Positions 1-12,362 are shown, counted from the first letter of the stretch. The stretch: 64,000 nucleotides of DNA from Arcuatula senhousia (GCA_963971305.1 OZ020307.1:49845702-49909701); one strand, 5' to 3'. Numbers and translations are program-made. Notes: a model not told the origin generated them from the letters alone.

Positions 1-1250
1 ATGTAGTTTAGTTTTTAATTTATGAAATAAATATTAGGGAATAAAAATTCAAACTATAAAGTGTTCAGATAAAATAGAGAGGTGCACATATATAGTATGT
101 CAAAAAGATTGTGTAATAGTGTGAAAATCTGCTAAAATAGTACCCTGAGGTACATATAATGGATAGACTGACGAACACCAATTCGATTCTTAAAATACCC
201 TTGATTTTCAATCGGGGCTATATGATAATATGGCTTTTGGGGTTAATTGATTTACCATTTAATTTTTGACTTAGTAAATATCTGTTTTGTAGTTTTTTCA
301 GTCATCTTAAAAGTTGGCCTTTTTGTAGATTTTCTTTCCTCTTTAGCTACTCTTCTAAGAAATTTATTATAATAACAAATAACTATCAAATCCGCATCCA
401 CTTCTAAAATAATGGGAAATGTTTCTTTTAACATGTGCGTTCGTTCGTCTGTCTCTCTATCTGTTCGTTCACAATTTTTGTAACTCATTTCCTGGGCTTC
501 CACTGTATGGCTTTATTTCCAATTTGGTTTACAGAGTTGACGAAAAATATTGAAAGCCAGAAGGAAAGATAAAAAGATTTTAGCGGTTAGAGAGAAAACA
601 CATTCTGAAGAACTTCTGCTCACTGACCTAGAACACAATCCCTCGCGTCCTCCGCCGAGCACAAAAAGATCAAAGTCGGCTCATTAAAAATGGGAAGCCC
701 ATAAGCAACAGACCTGAAAATGCATCCCACCATACGAAACCCTACCTGAAGCTTCTTACCAAATATTTAAAGCCTACAAATGATAGTAGCCGAGAAATCT
801 GTTACAAAATAATAGAACGACAGAACACACATACGGACGGACGCAACACATTTATAGTATTATCAATATTTTTTGGCGCGCTGCGCAAAAATAATTCGAA
901 CAAAAAATCTATGCCCCCTCCCCCCTTAAAATTACATCTTACTAAAATGATGTTTTTTTTTCTTAAGTGGTATTTTACCTGGCCGCTAGAGGGATTATAA
1001 TTTTTAAGCAAAGATAATCCCTGAGAAGAGTTCACTTGTCACTGTGGTACGTAACACAACCGTAACTCAACGGTTACTTTCCTAAGAACGATTCGTTGAT
1101 TAAACTAAAGACCGAACATGCATTTGAAATTATTTTCTATTAAAATACCAATTTTGGCAACGATTAAAAGAGAACTCTATTAAAAAAAACTAAAATACAT
1201 ATTTAATTTTAACTTTACGACTTGAAACTCGTGCAAAATAAGCTTGTTTT
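1..1250. other. AT-rich sequence without genes; repeat remnant at 630-850
   Basis: No coding frame is convincing. About 630-850 matches 12113-12300 (cagacctgaaa..., ccaaatat..., gccgagaaa...tgttac), so it is a copy of a dispersed repeat linked elsewhere to pearl-like elements. Confidence 0.4.
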
Positions 1251-1559
1251 CGTCTTAAATTAATTGCATGACCAATAACCGCTCCCCTTTCGTTGAACGG
1301 TAGCAACCGTATGAAGTTGAGAAATCTCTATTGTAACGACACCAAGAGCGGCAAGTTCGTCGTCTGATAATTGCTTGGCGATTTTTATATTAATTTTTTT
1401 GTTCAAGAAAAAGCTCAGCAAGAGTGCCCTTATCCATATTAAACAGAACCGACTGACCATACTTGCAATTTTGTAAGGCGGTGAGTGTAAAAATTAATCT
1501 TACAAAAAAATCCGAGTTCGGAAATTGTCGTTGATTTCCGATTTCCCCCGAGTTACAAC

Positions 1560-2515
1560 CACTTAAAAGAGCACCTAAAGTTGTAACGACAGCGTATAAT
1601 GTTGCAACCACATAGTATAATGATGTACCCACATAGTATATTGTTGTAATCACATATTATAATGTTGTAAGTACTGAGTATAATGTTGCACAAACTTAGT
1701 ATAATGTTGTGACAGCATAGTATAATGGTGTAATCACAGAGTATAATGTTGAAGAGACAGCGTATAATTATGCAACCACAGAGTATAATGTTGTAACCCC
1801 AGAGTATAATGTTGAATAGACAGCGTATAATGATCTAACGACTGCATAATAAGTTGTAACCACATAGTATAATGTTGTCATCACGGAGCATAATGTTGTA
1901 ACGCCTGACTATAATGTGGTAACGACATCGTATAATGTTGTCTCAACAGCGTAAAATGATGAAACGACAGAGTATAAAGTTGTAATGCCCGAGTATAATG
2001 GTGTAACGCCTGCGTATAATGGTGTAATAGCTGAGTATAATGGTGTAACGCCTGAGTATAATGTGATAACTACTAAATATAATGCTGTAACGACAGTGTA
2101 TAATATTAAACAACAGAGTAAACTAAAGAAAAGACTGAGTATAATGTTAAAACTGCATAGTATGATGCTGCAATGACTGAATATAATAATGTAACGAAAG
2201 AGTATAAAGTTTTAAGGACTGAGTATAATGTTGAAACGACCTAACATAATGTTGACACGACTTCACATAATGTTGACACAACTGAGTATAATGTTGACAC
2301 GACTGAACATAATGTTATAACGACTGAACATAATGTTATAACGACTGAGTATAATATTCTAACCGCTGAGTATAATGTGGGTACGACTGAATATAATGTT
2401 GTAAGGACTTAATATAAAGTTGTAACGACTGATTATAAAGTTGTAACGACTGAGCATAATGACGTTACAACTGAGTATAATGATGGTGACCAACTTAAGG
2501 CAGTCCTGGCGTTCC
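1560..2515 (+). repeat. 21-bp minisatellite ending in a foldback-type terminus
   Basis: More than 40 degenerate copies of a unit of about 20-21 bp (gagtataatgttgtaacgac). The array ends at about 2495-2515 with aaggcagtcctggcgttcca, close to the terminus of the foldback element at 41842-43419, which also has 21-bp minisatellite arms. No partner terminus was found to the left in this window. Confidence 0.7.
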
Positions 2516-3046
2516 ATAAGATTGCCTGTGACTTAATTATCTATCAATCAGAGTTATTAAGTGGCTAATAGCAACGTGTCATAAAGTTTGCAAGTTTTGT
2601 TTAACTGCCCAGCTACTCAAAAAATAATTAGGTATGCCTTATGTAATTTAGGGATAACTATGATAAATAATGATTTTTACGTATCCTGAATCCCGAACAG
2701 AACCTCCACTTGATGGGAAACAGTTCATGTCTCCGGTCCATCTGTCACTGGAGCATCTAACTCTGGTGGTGATAAGTCATGAGGCGCAGGACTCATGTCA
2801 CACGGTGAATATAAACGTTAACAATGGCTGTAGAGGCTTAGGCTTCTGGCCTATAGTCACGACTAAAATATCCTATTGATTGATATGATTCGTACGTTTA
2901 TGGACAGTTCTTAATCGGATAATAAATTTTATATAATATCACTGGTAAGCTTTGATTGGTCAAAACTTATTAATGAACCATAATTAGTAACTAGTAAATA
3001 ATAATAAAATTAGCGAATAACTTTTGGACTAACAAATGTAAATAAA
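2516..3046. other. No supported gene
   Basis: An open frame of 69 codons at 2670-2879 (plus) has slightly higher GC than its surroundings but no recognisable domain or splice signals. The rest is AT-rich unique sequence. Confidence 0.3.
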
Positions 3047-3230
3047 GGTAATAACAAAATTACCGAACTTGGAGAATCAATCTCAAATGTCCATAAGACG
3101 AGACAAAACAAGGACGACATACCGGAAAAATTGAAGATCGCAAAGGTCATGACTTGGTACAGGCATTTCTAAAGAAATGGTGGGTTAAACCAGGTTTAAA
3201 GGCGCACCAAACCTCTCTATTCTATGGCTA
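3047..3230 (-). repeat. Dispersed repeat A, copy 1
   Basis: From gtaataacaaaattaccgaa through gacttggtacaggcatttc to gtgggttaaaccaggttta. Other copies: 20561-20705 with 21243-21270 (split by a MITE), 24110-24172 (partial), 27495-27690 and 47868-48095 (opposite strand). This copy shows the uninterrupted target of the MITE at 20706. Confidence 0.7.
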
Positions 3231-3549
3231 TCTTTGGGTTTGGTAGTAACACAAAACACAACAGTATTGTGATGACACATTAGGGATGCTAATGTGAACA
3301 TCTCAGGGCATCAACCATCCAAACACTAATAGAAGCAAGAACTAACCATTTTGTCTAACAAGATATTGATTTTTTCTACCAGTGGCTGATAATAAAGAAA
3401 GATTTTTTTTAGAGAGAAGGATGTTTCTGCATGATATTGTAATTGTTTGCTTGCTCTCGAAAATCCTTACGGCTTTTTACCATTTCTAAAGAAATTGGGG
3501 ATTCCAACTACGAAACCCTTTCTGGATATGCCACTGCAGCATCTTATTA

Positions 3550-3715
3550 AAATTACAAATACCAAAAGCGGGTATGAACGGTTAATTTTGATATGCTATA
3601 TATCGATATTTCAAGGAGTAACCTCTCATCAGTAGCATTTAAATCAAAACATTGGAAGGTCAAATTCCAAAACTGTTGAAAACGAAAAGTACTCAAAACG
3701 AAAACGTTCGAACGA
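3550..3715 (+). repeat. Direct repeat of about 160 bp, copy 1
   Basis: The block from aaattacaaataccaaaagc to gaaaagtac...aacg recurs at 3929-4095 with few differences, about 380 bp away. The spacer between copies is not repeated. No function recognised. Confidence 0.7.
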
Positions 3716-3928
3716 GGAAGCCAAATCCAGCACCGAAGATATCGACCATGTGCATTACAAGGAAAGAAACTTGGTGTTTTAAACAATTTTGAATTTTAAA
3801 AACGGAAATTTCAGAGACAAAAATATTAGAAATTGTATGGTAAATCGTGTCAGACAAATCTGACTACCAGGCTTGTGATTACCCTCGGGGACCTCTGGTC
3901 CACCAGCAGCGGTTATTGCCCAGTGGTT

Positions 3929-4095
3929 TCAAAATTACAAATACCAAAACGCGGGTATGAACGGTTAATTTGGATATGCTATATATCGATATTTCAAGTA
4001 GTAACCTCTCATCAGTAGCATCTTAATCAAAACATTGGAAGGTCAAATTCCAAAACTGTTGAAAACGAAAAGTACACAAAACCAAAATGTTTGAA
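3929..4095 (+). repeat. Direct repeat of about 160 bp, copy 2
   Basis: Second copy of the block at 3550-3715, with the same internal order (gggtatgaacggttaatt, ctatatatcgatatttcaag, aaacattggaaggtcaaatt). Confidence 0.7.
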
Positions 4096-4375
4096 CGTTC
4101 GTTCGAACGTTAAACGTATTAAAACTTGGTTAAAATAAAGTCAAGAAAATACACCCAGATAATATATATATTAACTGATTATTTGACACAAAACTAACCA
4201 AAACTCGTACGTTATTTGACAAAATATAACATTAAATCATGTCTTAATTACCAAAAGCAAAAAAATGTTAAATATATTGAGTTAAGTAAAATTGTATAAC
4301 TCAGAGTTGGGATTGCAGTTTGTTATTTTGGGGAATTCAATGTAGCCAATCTAATTCGTTATTACATGTAGTTTA

Positions 4376-4480
4376 TTGAATTTCGAACTTTGAATCTCAA
4401 ATGACGAGTTTAATTCTCGAATTTGGCATTTCGAATCTCGAGTTTCGAATTTCGACTCTGGAATTCCGAATTTCGATAAT
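4376..4480. repeat. Degenerate tcgaattt/ctcgaa simple repeat
   Basis: Short variants of tttcgaat and ctcgaattt follow each other for about 100 bases; low-complexity, no coding sense. Confidence 0.5.
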
Positions 4481-4570
4481 GAACGTGTTTATTAGTTAAT
4501 ATAATGATAATATTAAGAGCAATAGCTTCTTTTGAATATTTGTCGGAAACCCACTGTTGTTCATGATCTC

Positions 4571-4801
4571 GATAAAGCACCACTCATTTCAACGATGCAC
4601 TTGTGCACACTACATGTAGTACATGTCTTGCATGTTAGCAGTTATGGATTTATTCATATTGAAGAAAAGGAAAAATACATTTACATTAAACGTATTTTAA
4701 TCTCACAATATTTGGATACAACATACCAGATATTTTTATATAAAGTCCAAGATATGTACTTGTGTTCTCAAGAGCATCGTTGAAATGAGTGGTGCTCTAT
4801 C
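4571..4801. mobile_element. Short MITE-like element with 28-bp TIRs
   Basis: GATAAAGCACCACTCATTTC and the next 8 bases at the left are repeated inverted at the right end with one mismatch. It is 231 bp long and has no ORF. A target-site duplication could not be fixed. Confidence 0.65.
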
Positions 4802-5528
4802 ATACACTATCTGTTGCTATTACGGTTCAGTTTTTGTTCATTCTCTGCATGTAAACAGTAAAACGTAAATGAATTTTATTCTTAGATATAATCAATTGAT
4901 TTAAATTTGCCAAGGTTGCAGTGATCATAAAATCATAACAATTGTATCTATTGAGAAAAAGTTAAACAATTTAAGTACTATTTTTTATAGAATCAAGCAG
5001 ATGACATCAATTTGGTGGCATATCAATAACAAATAAACCAAACGATAAAAAAATAGGTAAGGAGCCCCAGGAAACTTTGTTTTGGCCACTCAAAAGTTAG
5101 GTCAGTCTTATGTTGAGAAGATATCAATTTAAAATTGGAAATTATCAATGTGCCATCCCCTGTCTAATTCTTATCTGGAGCAGTACTTAAAAAACGTACA
5201 GTGTCTGGCTTAGTAAATATTTATAAATTTTGCACATGTTCTTTCAATATTAAATTATGAATCCCATTACATACTAACGGAACAATACAGTTTAATGCAG
5301 TTATTCGTTTCAACTGTAAACCAGGATAAAATGTTTAACAAAAGCATTTGATTGTTCATGTGTAAGCCAAATGAAATGGCTTAATGACAAAGCTGTTCCA
5401 AATGTCAATTATTTGTTCCTTCTTGATAAAATTAACAAAATATAAAAAATTAAATTCTAAAACAGAAAAGTTGCTATTCACAGGTTTTGAAAAGCCTAAA
5501 GGCAAACCATAAAACTATTTTGTATATA
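4802..5528. other. No feature seen
   Basis: AT-rich sequence without recognisable genes or repeats. Confidence 0.4.
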
Positions 5529-6136
5529 GAAACCGAACGCCAAGGAGGAAAGACGAACCGTTGCGACAAATGCGGATACACACGCCAAAAGCTATTCAAT
5601 CTACGAAGACACAAAGAGCAGAAACATCAAACTAAAATGGCAGAACCGTAATGGTTTGAGGAGAACACGGAATGGGAAACGGAGGAGGAGAAATCGAATA
5701 CGGAATCAAAAATGACTGACGACATGTCTGAAGACGAAGTGACTTATCCGGGAGAACTGTTTGATCTGTAGGACGACTTTAGTGGACAAGTGATGATCCG
5801 ATACGAGGACGAACACGAAAAAAAGTCAATATACATGTATATACGGACCGTGGCCACCACGAGAAAGAGGCAACATCAAAAGCAGACAGGGATATGTTAC
5901 CGCTGTATAGAGTAGCTCTAAAAAACCGTTACGTCAATAACATTATTTGGCAAATTGAAATGGCATGAGACCCCCTCCACAAAAAGATCAAAGAGACGGG
6001 AAAACGTCTGAGAGATGATGAAGATTACGAGTACGAAGAGCCCTGGAAATACGCAACTTAGAAGAGAAAGTACTTTCTGGATGAAAAATCAAACAGACCC
6101 AATGTTGACTCTCAAGAAGACGAGGATGAAGACTGA
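5529..6136 (+). pseudogene. Decayed C2H2 zinc-finger / acidic protein ORF
   Basis: Base composition turns coding-like here. The first 40 codons give one C2H2 finger (CDKCGYTRQKLFNLRRHKEQ then KH; spacing C-x2-C...H-x4-H), followed by a stop. The same frame continues acidic (MTDDMSEDEVTYPGELFDL) with more stops. After a frameshift a second acidic stretch (EPWKYAT, NVDSQEDEDED) runs to a TGA at 6134-6136, and AATAAA follows at about 6156. At least four stops and one frame change show it is dead. It may be a mobile-element gene or a processed host gene; I do not recognise the family. Confidence 0.55.
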
Positions 6137-6696
6137 AATCTTAAAATGTTATCATAATAAAGTATCCAAACTTTAAATCGCCTTGTTATCTCTTACGCTA
6201 AATATTAATTATATACAAACAAACAAAACAATACCTCAATCCTTATCCCTAAAGCCTGATGCATACCTTATGGAACGCCACCCATTACGAAGCATCCACT
6301 TCAAATACCGTAAAAACCACGAGTTTCTACCGTAATACCTTCACAAAAGCAAGAATTGAAAAGGAGACTTTAGAATGACAGGTTACATGCCAAGTATTCA
6401 ACAAGAAACTAGAAGAGTCACTAAATGGTCAATTCCCGAGTGACCAATGACACTTACCGACTCAAACATCTCAGAAATGGCATCTACACCTTGCGACCTT
6501 TTCAGCGATATACGACAACCCCACCTTTGACCAGAAAAAAAATGGTCAGCTAATGGTCAAGCCCCGAATGACAACTGACCACTACAAAGTGTTTCACTCG
6601 AACGACAATGTCAAACCAAAGAGGATGCAACAAACCCGAAAAAAATTGGTCAAGAATCAACAAAGATATTGTATCTATACAAGCCTTGTAACGTGC

Positions 6697-6851
6697 GGGG
6701 ACTTTCCGAACTTACCTTCCCTTAAATACCCGGAAGTTGCACCAAAACAAAATGGCGGAACCGGTAGCAAAATGGCCGACAAGATCCAGGAGGGCCCCCA
6801 AAGATCCAAAATGGCGGATTGGAAACTGATATGACGTCATTGGCATGCGCA
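6697..6851. promoter_or_regulatory. Cluster of promoter-like motifs (kB, ETS, YY1 x3, CCAAT, CRE, NRF1)
   Basis: In 155 bases: GGGGACTTTCC (6697-6707), CCGGAAGT (6730-6737), aaaatggcgg (6749, 6808) and aaaatggccg (6769), ATTGG (6818), TGACGTCA (6832-6839), GCATGCGCA (6843-6851). These match known consensus sites of compact housekeeping-type promoters. No functional gene adjoins it; the nearest coding trace is the dead ORF at 5529-6136, upstream on the plus strand. It may be an element's own promoter. Confidence 0.45.
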
Positions 6852-7090
6852 GAAGTCACTTATCCACTTTTCTATCCGAACAATGATAAATGAGCTGTCC
6901 CTGTATACTTCATAAGGTGTACTTGTTCATGAGATTATTTCTCATGTGTACAATTTGTTTATAACCATTATCTAAATTAATGTAAATTTTAAAACATAAG
7001 GTTTAACTCCCTCCATCGTAGTATTGCCCTTAGCTATATTTATTTGGTTTCTTTTGGTTTTAAACATCTTTTGAAATGGTGAATTTCCTA

Positions 7091-7150
7091 TGTTTGGGTT
7101 CTAGCGCTGCTGATGAGGAATATTTTTCTGAAATGGCCATACAGCTCATA
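7091..7150 (+). ncRNA. Possible hammerhead ribozyme-like motif
   Basis: Order seen: GCTG, the core CTGATGA, a possible 4-bp stem (GGAA...TTCT, one wobble), GAAA, the palindrome continuing to CCAT, then A and CAGC pairing with GCTG. Stem III would be palindromic without a loop and so would need a dimer, as reported for small hammerheads of Penelope-like elements. Stems are short; chance is quite possible. Confidence 0.2.
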
Positions 7151-7151
7151 A

Positions 7152-8330
7152 AAAAAATAATTGCAGTTTGAGTTAACATATGTGTTATGCTCTCATGTTC
7201 ATTTACTTCACATCCTTTTATAAATCATATATGTCAAGACCTTTATACTATTGACATGACTATTAAATAATTTATCCTGTTGAACAATTACTACATAACT
7301 ACAATATACATGTAACAATAAAACAAACAAATTGCAAAACATAGTATCATCGACAACTACTTATATTGTAGATAAATACAAGTTACATTAAAGATCCTGG
7401 CAATTAATTGTATAACTCATTATTGGACAAAATTTTAACTTCTTTTTTAAACCTAGGTTTTTGCACATGGTCAATTTCCTCAGTTCTGGTTTTTCGAACA
7501 TTTTGGGATAGAGTACATCTATTTCGACATATTAGTTTTAGGATAATTGCATGGTAGGTTGATGCTGATGATAAAAGGTTACTATTTGATATATCCATTT
7601 ACAGTATAATAAAGTTAACAGCTTTATTGACACACACCCTTGGTCCTTTGTTTTTTTTCATTTCCTCTTAGAACATTTCAGATTGGTGATCTCTGTTCGG
7701 GAAATTTGGTACACATGTCAACTTTATCTTGCTGCACAAAACTGTAACGGCTTTGAAAGACATTAAACATGAAGAAATAAAAACTATAAAGCACCGTTTT
7801 AGGAAAACCACAATCTTACTTCGAAAAAGTAAGTGATAAACAGTTGTTGAAAGACATCCATTTTTACCAACGACTAGCTAGCAATGTGTCGAATGTGTTA
7901 CAACATACATTTTCCAAGTGTTCAAGTTGATGGCCAAAATTAATAAAGAAACTTTTGTAATCTTGGATGCATTCAAACATACGGCGGTTTCTTTATCCTA
8001 AGATAAGAACGCAAATAAAACTGATTCTTTTTTAAAAGAAAAGATGTATACTTTGAAAATACAACTTATTGTTAACGTGTAATAAATAACTTTTGATTAT
8101 AAGTTTTGATTGAATACAACCATTTAAATGCAAAAATTAAGTACATTTTCTGAAGCCATAAAATTTAAAAACTAAATAATACTAATATGCATATAATATG
8201 CGTTTCATTGGGATAAGCTTTTTTCGATTATATCAACAATAAATCAAATGGCACAAATAAAATCAAAAATTAACAAATGTGAAAAAATCAAATATAAACC
8301 AAATCGACTGTCAAAAAGTGTCCAAAACAG
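7152..8330. other. No feature seen
   Basis: AT-rich sequence; the 64-codon frame at 7404-7598 (minus) has no recognisable domain. Confidence 0.4.
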
Positions 8331-9115
8331 CAGACTGCCAGGAGCCTGAATTGCTGACCTGACTGAAATGTCTGAATTAAAGGATATTAGCAATAACATT
8401 TTTTTAAACATGAAACGAATTATAAGTTTAATAAGGGATCATACATGTATGACAAAAATTTTAACTTAATGCAATAAAGTGTGATGTAAACTTTAAGGTA
8501 AAATCAAAACGCTGTTCAATTCCTGAATATTTTGTAAATTTAAATCTTTTTTTTTTTTACTTTCAACGGTTTTTCAGCTTTCAAACAAAAGTATGGCATT
8601 ATTTAATGTTTACAGGATCATCACTCTTAAAAGAGTAAATTGAAAACTTCGATCCAATAAAGTATAGAGTTTAGCATCTACGGATTTCAATGCAATGAGA
8701 AGAGACAATGAAAACAGTCAATTTTAGATTTCTGATAGTAATAACTTGTTAAATGAATGGTCCTTTAACTTAAAATTACTACATATTTTTTTTTAATCTT
8801 TATGTGATGATAACAATGTGCAGTTCTTACTTTTTTTTTAATATTTTATAAATTTTCCTCAGCAAAAAGGATATTAATCCAACACGGGTTGTTGAATCTT
8901 CATAATACAAAAAAATGCAATTTACCCCTATATTATTTTTGAAGGCATGGCGGCATGATTTACGACCAATCTTAATTTCAAAAATTAGTTTCATACCACT
9001 CAAGCTAATAGACAATTATACTTCGTTTGGTTGTCATTGGACATATGCACGACAGTCGCCGTACACTAAGTGATGACAATAGAACACATGACTTTTCGAA
9101 TAAGGTGAGTTGAAA
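8331..9115 (+). mobile_element. Degenerate pearl/Helitron-like element
   Basis: Begins cagactgccaggagcctgaa, a decayed form of the start seen at 39175 and 41019, and ends aagtgatgacaatagaacac...ggtgagttg, a decayed form of the 3' hairpin end. No ORF. Confidence 0.45.
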
Positions 9116-9160
9116 AGGCAAAACAAATTTGATATACTTATACATAAGACAGACAAATGA

Positions 9161-9971
9161 ACAAGAGGCTCATAGGAGCGTGAATCGCTCACCTGAACTA
9201 CACAATTGCACAAATTTTGAAGATATTATTGTGCTTAACCATATGCAATTTAAATTTCTGAAAAATATCTTGTTTAGTTTTCAAGATATAGGGCTTAATA
9301 AGAGCAAAAATTGACCAAAATTACAAAAAAAGCCAATAACTCCCAAATCAGCTGTCAGATCTTTTTCAAAATTTCAGGACAGGAAGATCCTAATATGCTG
9401 ATCACTTTTGATTCTTGCACAATTTTGAAATCTGTAACCATTATTGAGTTATTAGCAAAAACTGCAATTTAATCCCTATTTTTTTTGTAGCCATAGTGTC
9501 ATGTTTTTGACGAATCAAAAATAAGAATGATAGAATTGTAGCATATATGCTATTGGACAAGTGTGCCAAGTTAAGATGCAGTTGGTCTTACAGTGTCAGA
9601 CAAGTTAATCTGTGAAATTCAGGGGGGAAATAATGAAAAATGGTAAATTTTGTCGCTTTAATGGCAATTATAACTCCTAAATAAAAATGGTCCTACATCT
9701 TTAACCTAATTACATGAAACGTAGATCTAGATGAGTTCAATCAAATGCAATTTGAATTTTTGATTTTTTTTAATATCATGTATATTTTTCAAGATATAGG
9801 ACCAAAATTTATTTAGTGATTTTTTTTTTGAAAAAAATCCAGAAAAAGGCCAATAACTCCTACATCGATTATCATATATTCTTGAAATTTTAAGGTCGGG
9901 TAGATCTTGAAATGCTGATTTCTTTTCACTTTGCTTAATTTTGATGTATGTAGCCATTTTTGAGTTATTAC
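9161..9971 (+). mobile_element. Pearl/Helitron-like element, 5' part
   Basis: Starts acaagaggctcataggagcg and tgaatcgctcacctg, then the body also found at 41.0-44.5 kb. It breaks off at gagttattacc, where another element of the same class begins. Sequence at about 12363 resumes the expected order (aatgtatttacccctatgct), suggesting the 9972-12360 block was inserted into it. Confidence 0.55.
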
Positions 9972-12112
9972 CAACAAAGAGGCTCCCAGGAGCCTAAATT
10001 GCTCACCTGGTCTTGATGTCAACCCTATATTTTGTAGAGCTAAATGAGCTGAACATTTAAGCAAGCAACCGTTTTTTCTTTATCTACTATAGTTTTCATT
10101 CTATAGGCCAAAACAAGAAAAACCGTTATTTTAGGGGCCGTTACCCCTATAAGGGGTCATCTGACAACTTCAACCCTATGGAGACTTTTGTAGAGCTTTA
10201 TGCGCTGAACATTTAAGCAAGCAACAGCTTTTCTCTATCCGCTATAGTTTTCATTCTAAAGGCCAAAAACATGAAAAAGGTTATTTTAGGGGCCGTAACC
10301 CCTATTAAGGGTCATCAGTCGACTTCGATCCTATGGAGACTTTTGTAGAGCTAAATGAGCTGAACATTTAAGCAAGCAACAGCTTTTCTCTATCTGCTAT
10401 AGTTTTCTTTCTATAGGCCAAAAACATGAAAAAACATTATTTTAGGGGCCGTAACCCCTATAAGGAGTTATCTGACAACTTCGACCCTATGGAGACTTTT
10501 GTAGAGCTAAATGAGCTGAACATTTAAGCAAGCAACAGCTTCTCTCTATCTGCAATAGTTTTCATTCAATAGGCCAAAAACATGAAAAAACATTATTTCA
10601 GGGGCCGTAACCCCTATAAGGGGTCATCTGACAACTTCAACCCTATGGAGACTTTTGTAGAGCTAAATGAGCTGAACATTTAAGCAAGCAACAACTTTTC
10701 TCTATCTGCAATAGTTTTCTTTCTATAGGCCAAAAACATGAAAAAGCATCATTTTAGGGGCCGTAATCCCTATAAGGGGTCATCTGACAACTTCAACCCT
10801 ATGGAGACTTTTGTAGAGCTATATGAGCTAAACATTTACAGATGGGTCCAAACCTAACCTGTATGCAAACCAATCTAAAAAAGCAAACCAGAAATTTGGT
10901 CTAAGTTCACTTTTCACTTTGTTTGGTTTACTTTTAGCAAACCAAAGTTTACTTTAATGTTTACTCAAAAAGTAAACCAGACGGCTGGTTTGGTTTGGTT
11001 TGGTCAGAGCGAACCAAACTTTAAAAAGCAAACCAAACCATCGCCCTAGTTTGGTTTGGTTTGCTCTGAGCAAACAGCGAGCATGCGTAGATGATTCATA
11101 TAATCGATGTGAAAGAATGTCCGAAATATTTCACAATTATTACATTTCATGAACAAATATTATTCACTAAATGTCTCAATCGAATTACAAATTCTGACTT
11201 AAACATTTAACATCATATTAGATTGGTATTTTATGAGTAAACCAAACCAGCACCAAAGTTTTCTATTTTAGAGCAAACCAAACCAGCGGCCTGGTTTGGT
11301 TTGGTTTGCTAGGAGCAAACCATGAGCATGCGCAGATGATTCAAATAATCGAAGTAATATGACGCCCGACATCATTTTATAATATTTGTTCTCGTAAAAC
11401 AAATATGTTTTACTTGAAGAATTTATTATGATTTAGATATTAACCATGATTTTAGATTGGTTTGGTAAGAGTAAACCAAACCAGTGCCCTAGTTTGGTTT
11501 GGTCAAAGCAAACCAAACCAGCCCCCTAGTTTGGTTTGGTCAGAGCAAACCAAACCAGCGTCAAAGTTTGGTTTGGTCAGAGCAAACCAAACCAGCCGCC
11601 TAGTTTGGTTTGGTTTGCTTTTCAAACCAAACCAAACTAGAAAAAGCAAACTACGGTTTGTTTTGAGTAAACTGTGTTTTTCAATAGTTTTCATACTATA
11701 GGGCAAAAACATGAAAAAACGTTATTTTTCACCTTTAAGGGGCTGTAACCCCTTTAAGGGGTCATATGACAACTTGGACCAAATGGAAACTTTTGTAGAG
11801 CTTTTAATGCTGAAGCAGTAGGGTGGCATCAGATTTCATCTATCTCTTATACTTTTTGATTTACAAGCCAAAAACAGTAGTCTGACCCCCTGGTCTATTT
11901 TTAGCAACGGCGGCCAAGTTTTTCGACGAATCAAAAATCCCCACATCAGTTCTGTGGGGGAAACCCTAAGGTACCATCAGACTAAATTTTGTTTGAATCT
12001 GTTCAGCCGTTTCAGAGGAGAAGAAGTTTGAAGAAAAGTTAACGACGACGGAAGACGACGACGGACGCCAAGTGATGGCAATAGCTCACATGGCCTTTGG
12101 CCAGGTGAGCTA
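9972..12112 (+). mobile_element. Pearl/Helitron-like element with tandem 156-bp modules
   Basis: Starts caaagaggctcccaggagcc, carries at least five modules of about 156 bp (each with tttgtagagct, catttaagcaagcaac and taaggggtcatctgacaac), and ends at a hairpin (12083-12111): AGCTCAC/GTGAGCT stem with TGGCC-TTT-GGCCA inside, followed by CTAAAA. Hairpin plus CTRR is Helitron-like; tandem core modules are pearl-like. No ORF. A GGTTT-rich block is inserted at 10838-11680. Confidence 0.7.
10838..11680. repeat. Insert of palindromic ggtttggtttgg / aaaccaaacc repeats
   Basis: The 156-bp module is broken at catttaca and resumes at tcaatagttttcat. Between lie many ggtttggtttg and caaaccaaacc runs in both orientations around short agagca/gctctga spacers, making foldback structures. 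Open frames across it (11462-11712) are artefacts of the repeat. Confidence 0.65.
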
Positions 12113-12362
12113 AAAAAAAAGGGTCAAAGACAGAAATGGCCGGATTTCGTTTAAAAGGAAGTAGGTGAGCGACAGACCTGAAATCCAATCCCACTTTATG
12201 GGAGCCCATACTGATGCTGCATACCAAATATCAAGAGGCTGTGATTAGTAGTTGCTGAGAAACTGTTACCAAAGTATTTTCCCCGCCCGCCGTCCACCCA
12301 CGGCCCACCGCCCGCCCGACATTCACCATTTTATAACCTGGATTTTCACTAGTGAAATCCGG

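Noticed and set aside
6697..6707. GGGGACTTTCC taken as a sign of a viral promoter
   Set aside because: The kB consensus alone is not virus-specific, and no viral genes or paired terminal repeats were seen around it.
11462..11712. Overlapping frames on both strands rich in Trp, Gln and Pro
   Set aside because: Direct result of the ggtttggttt repeats.
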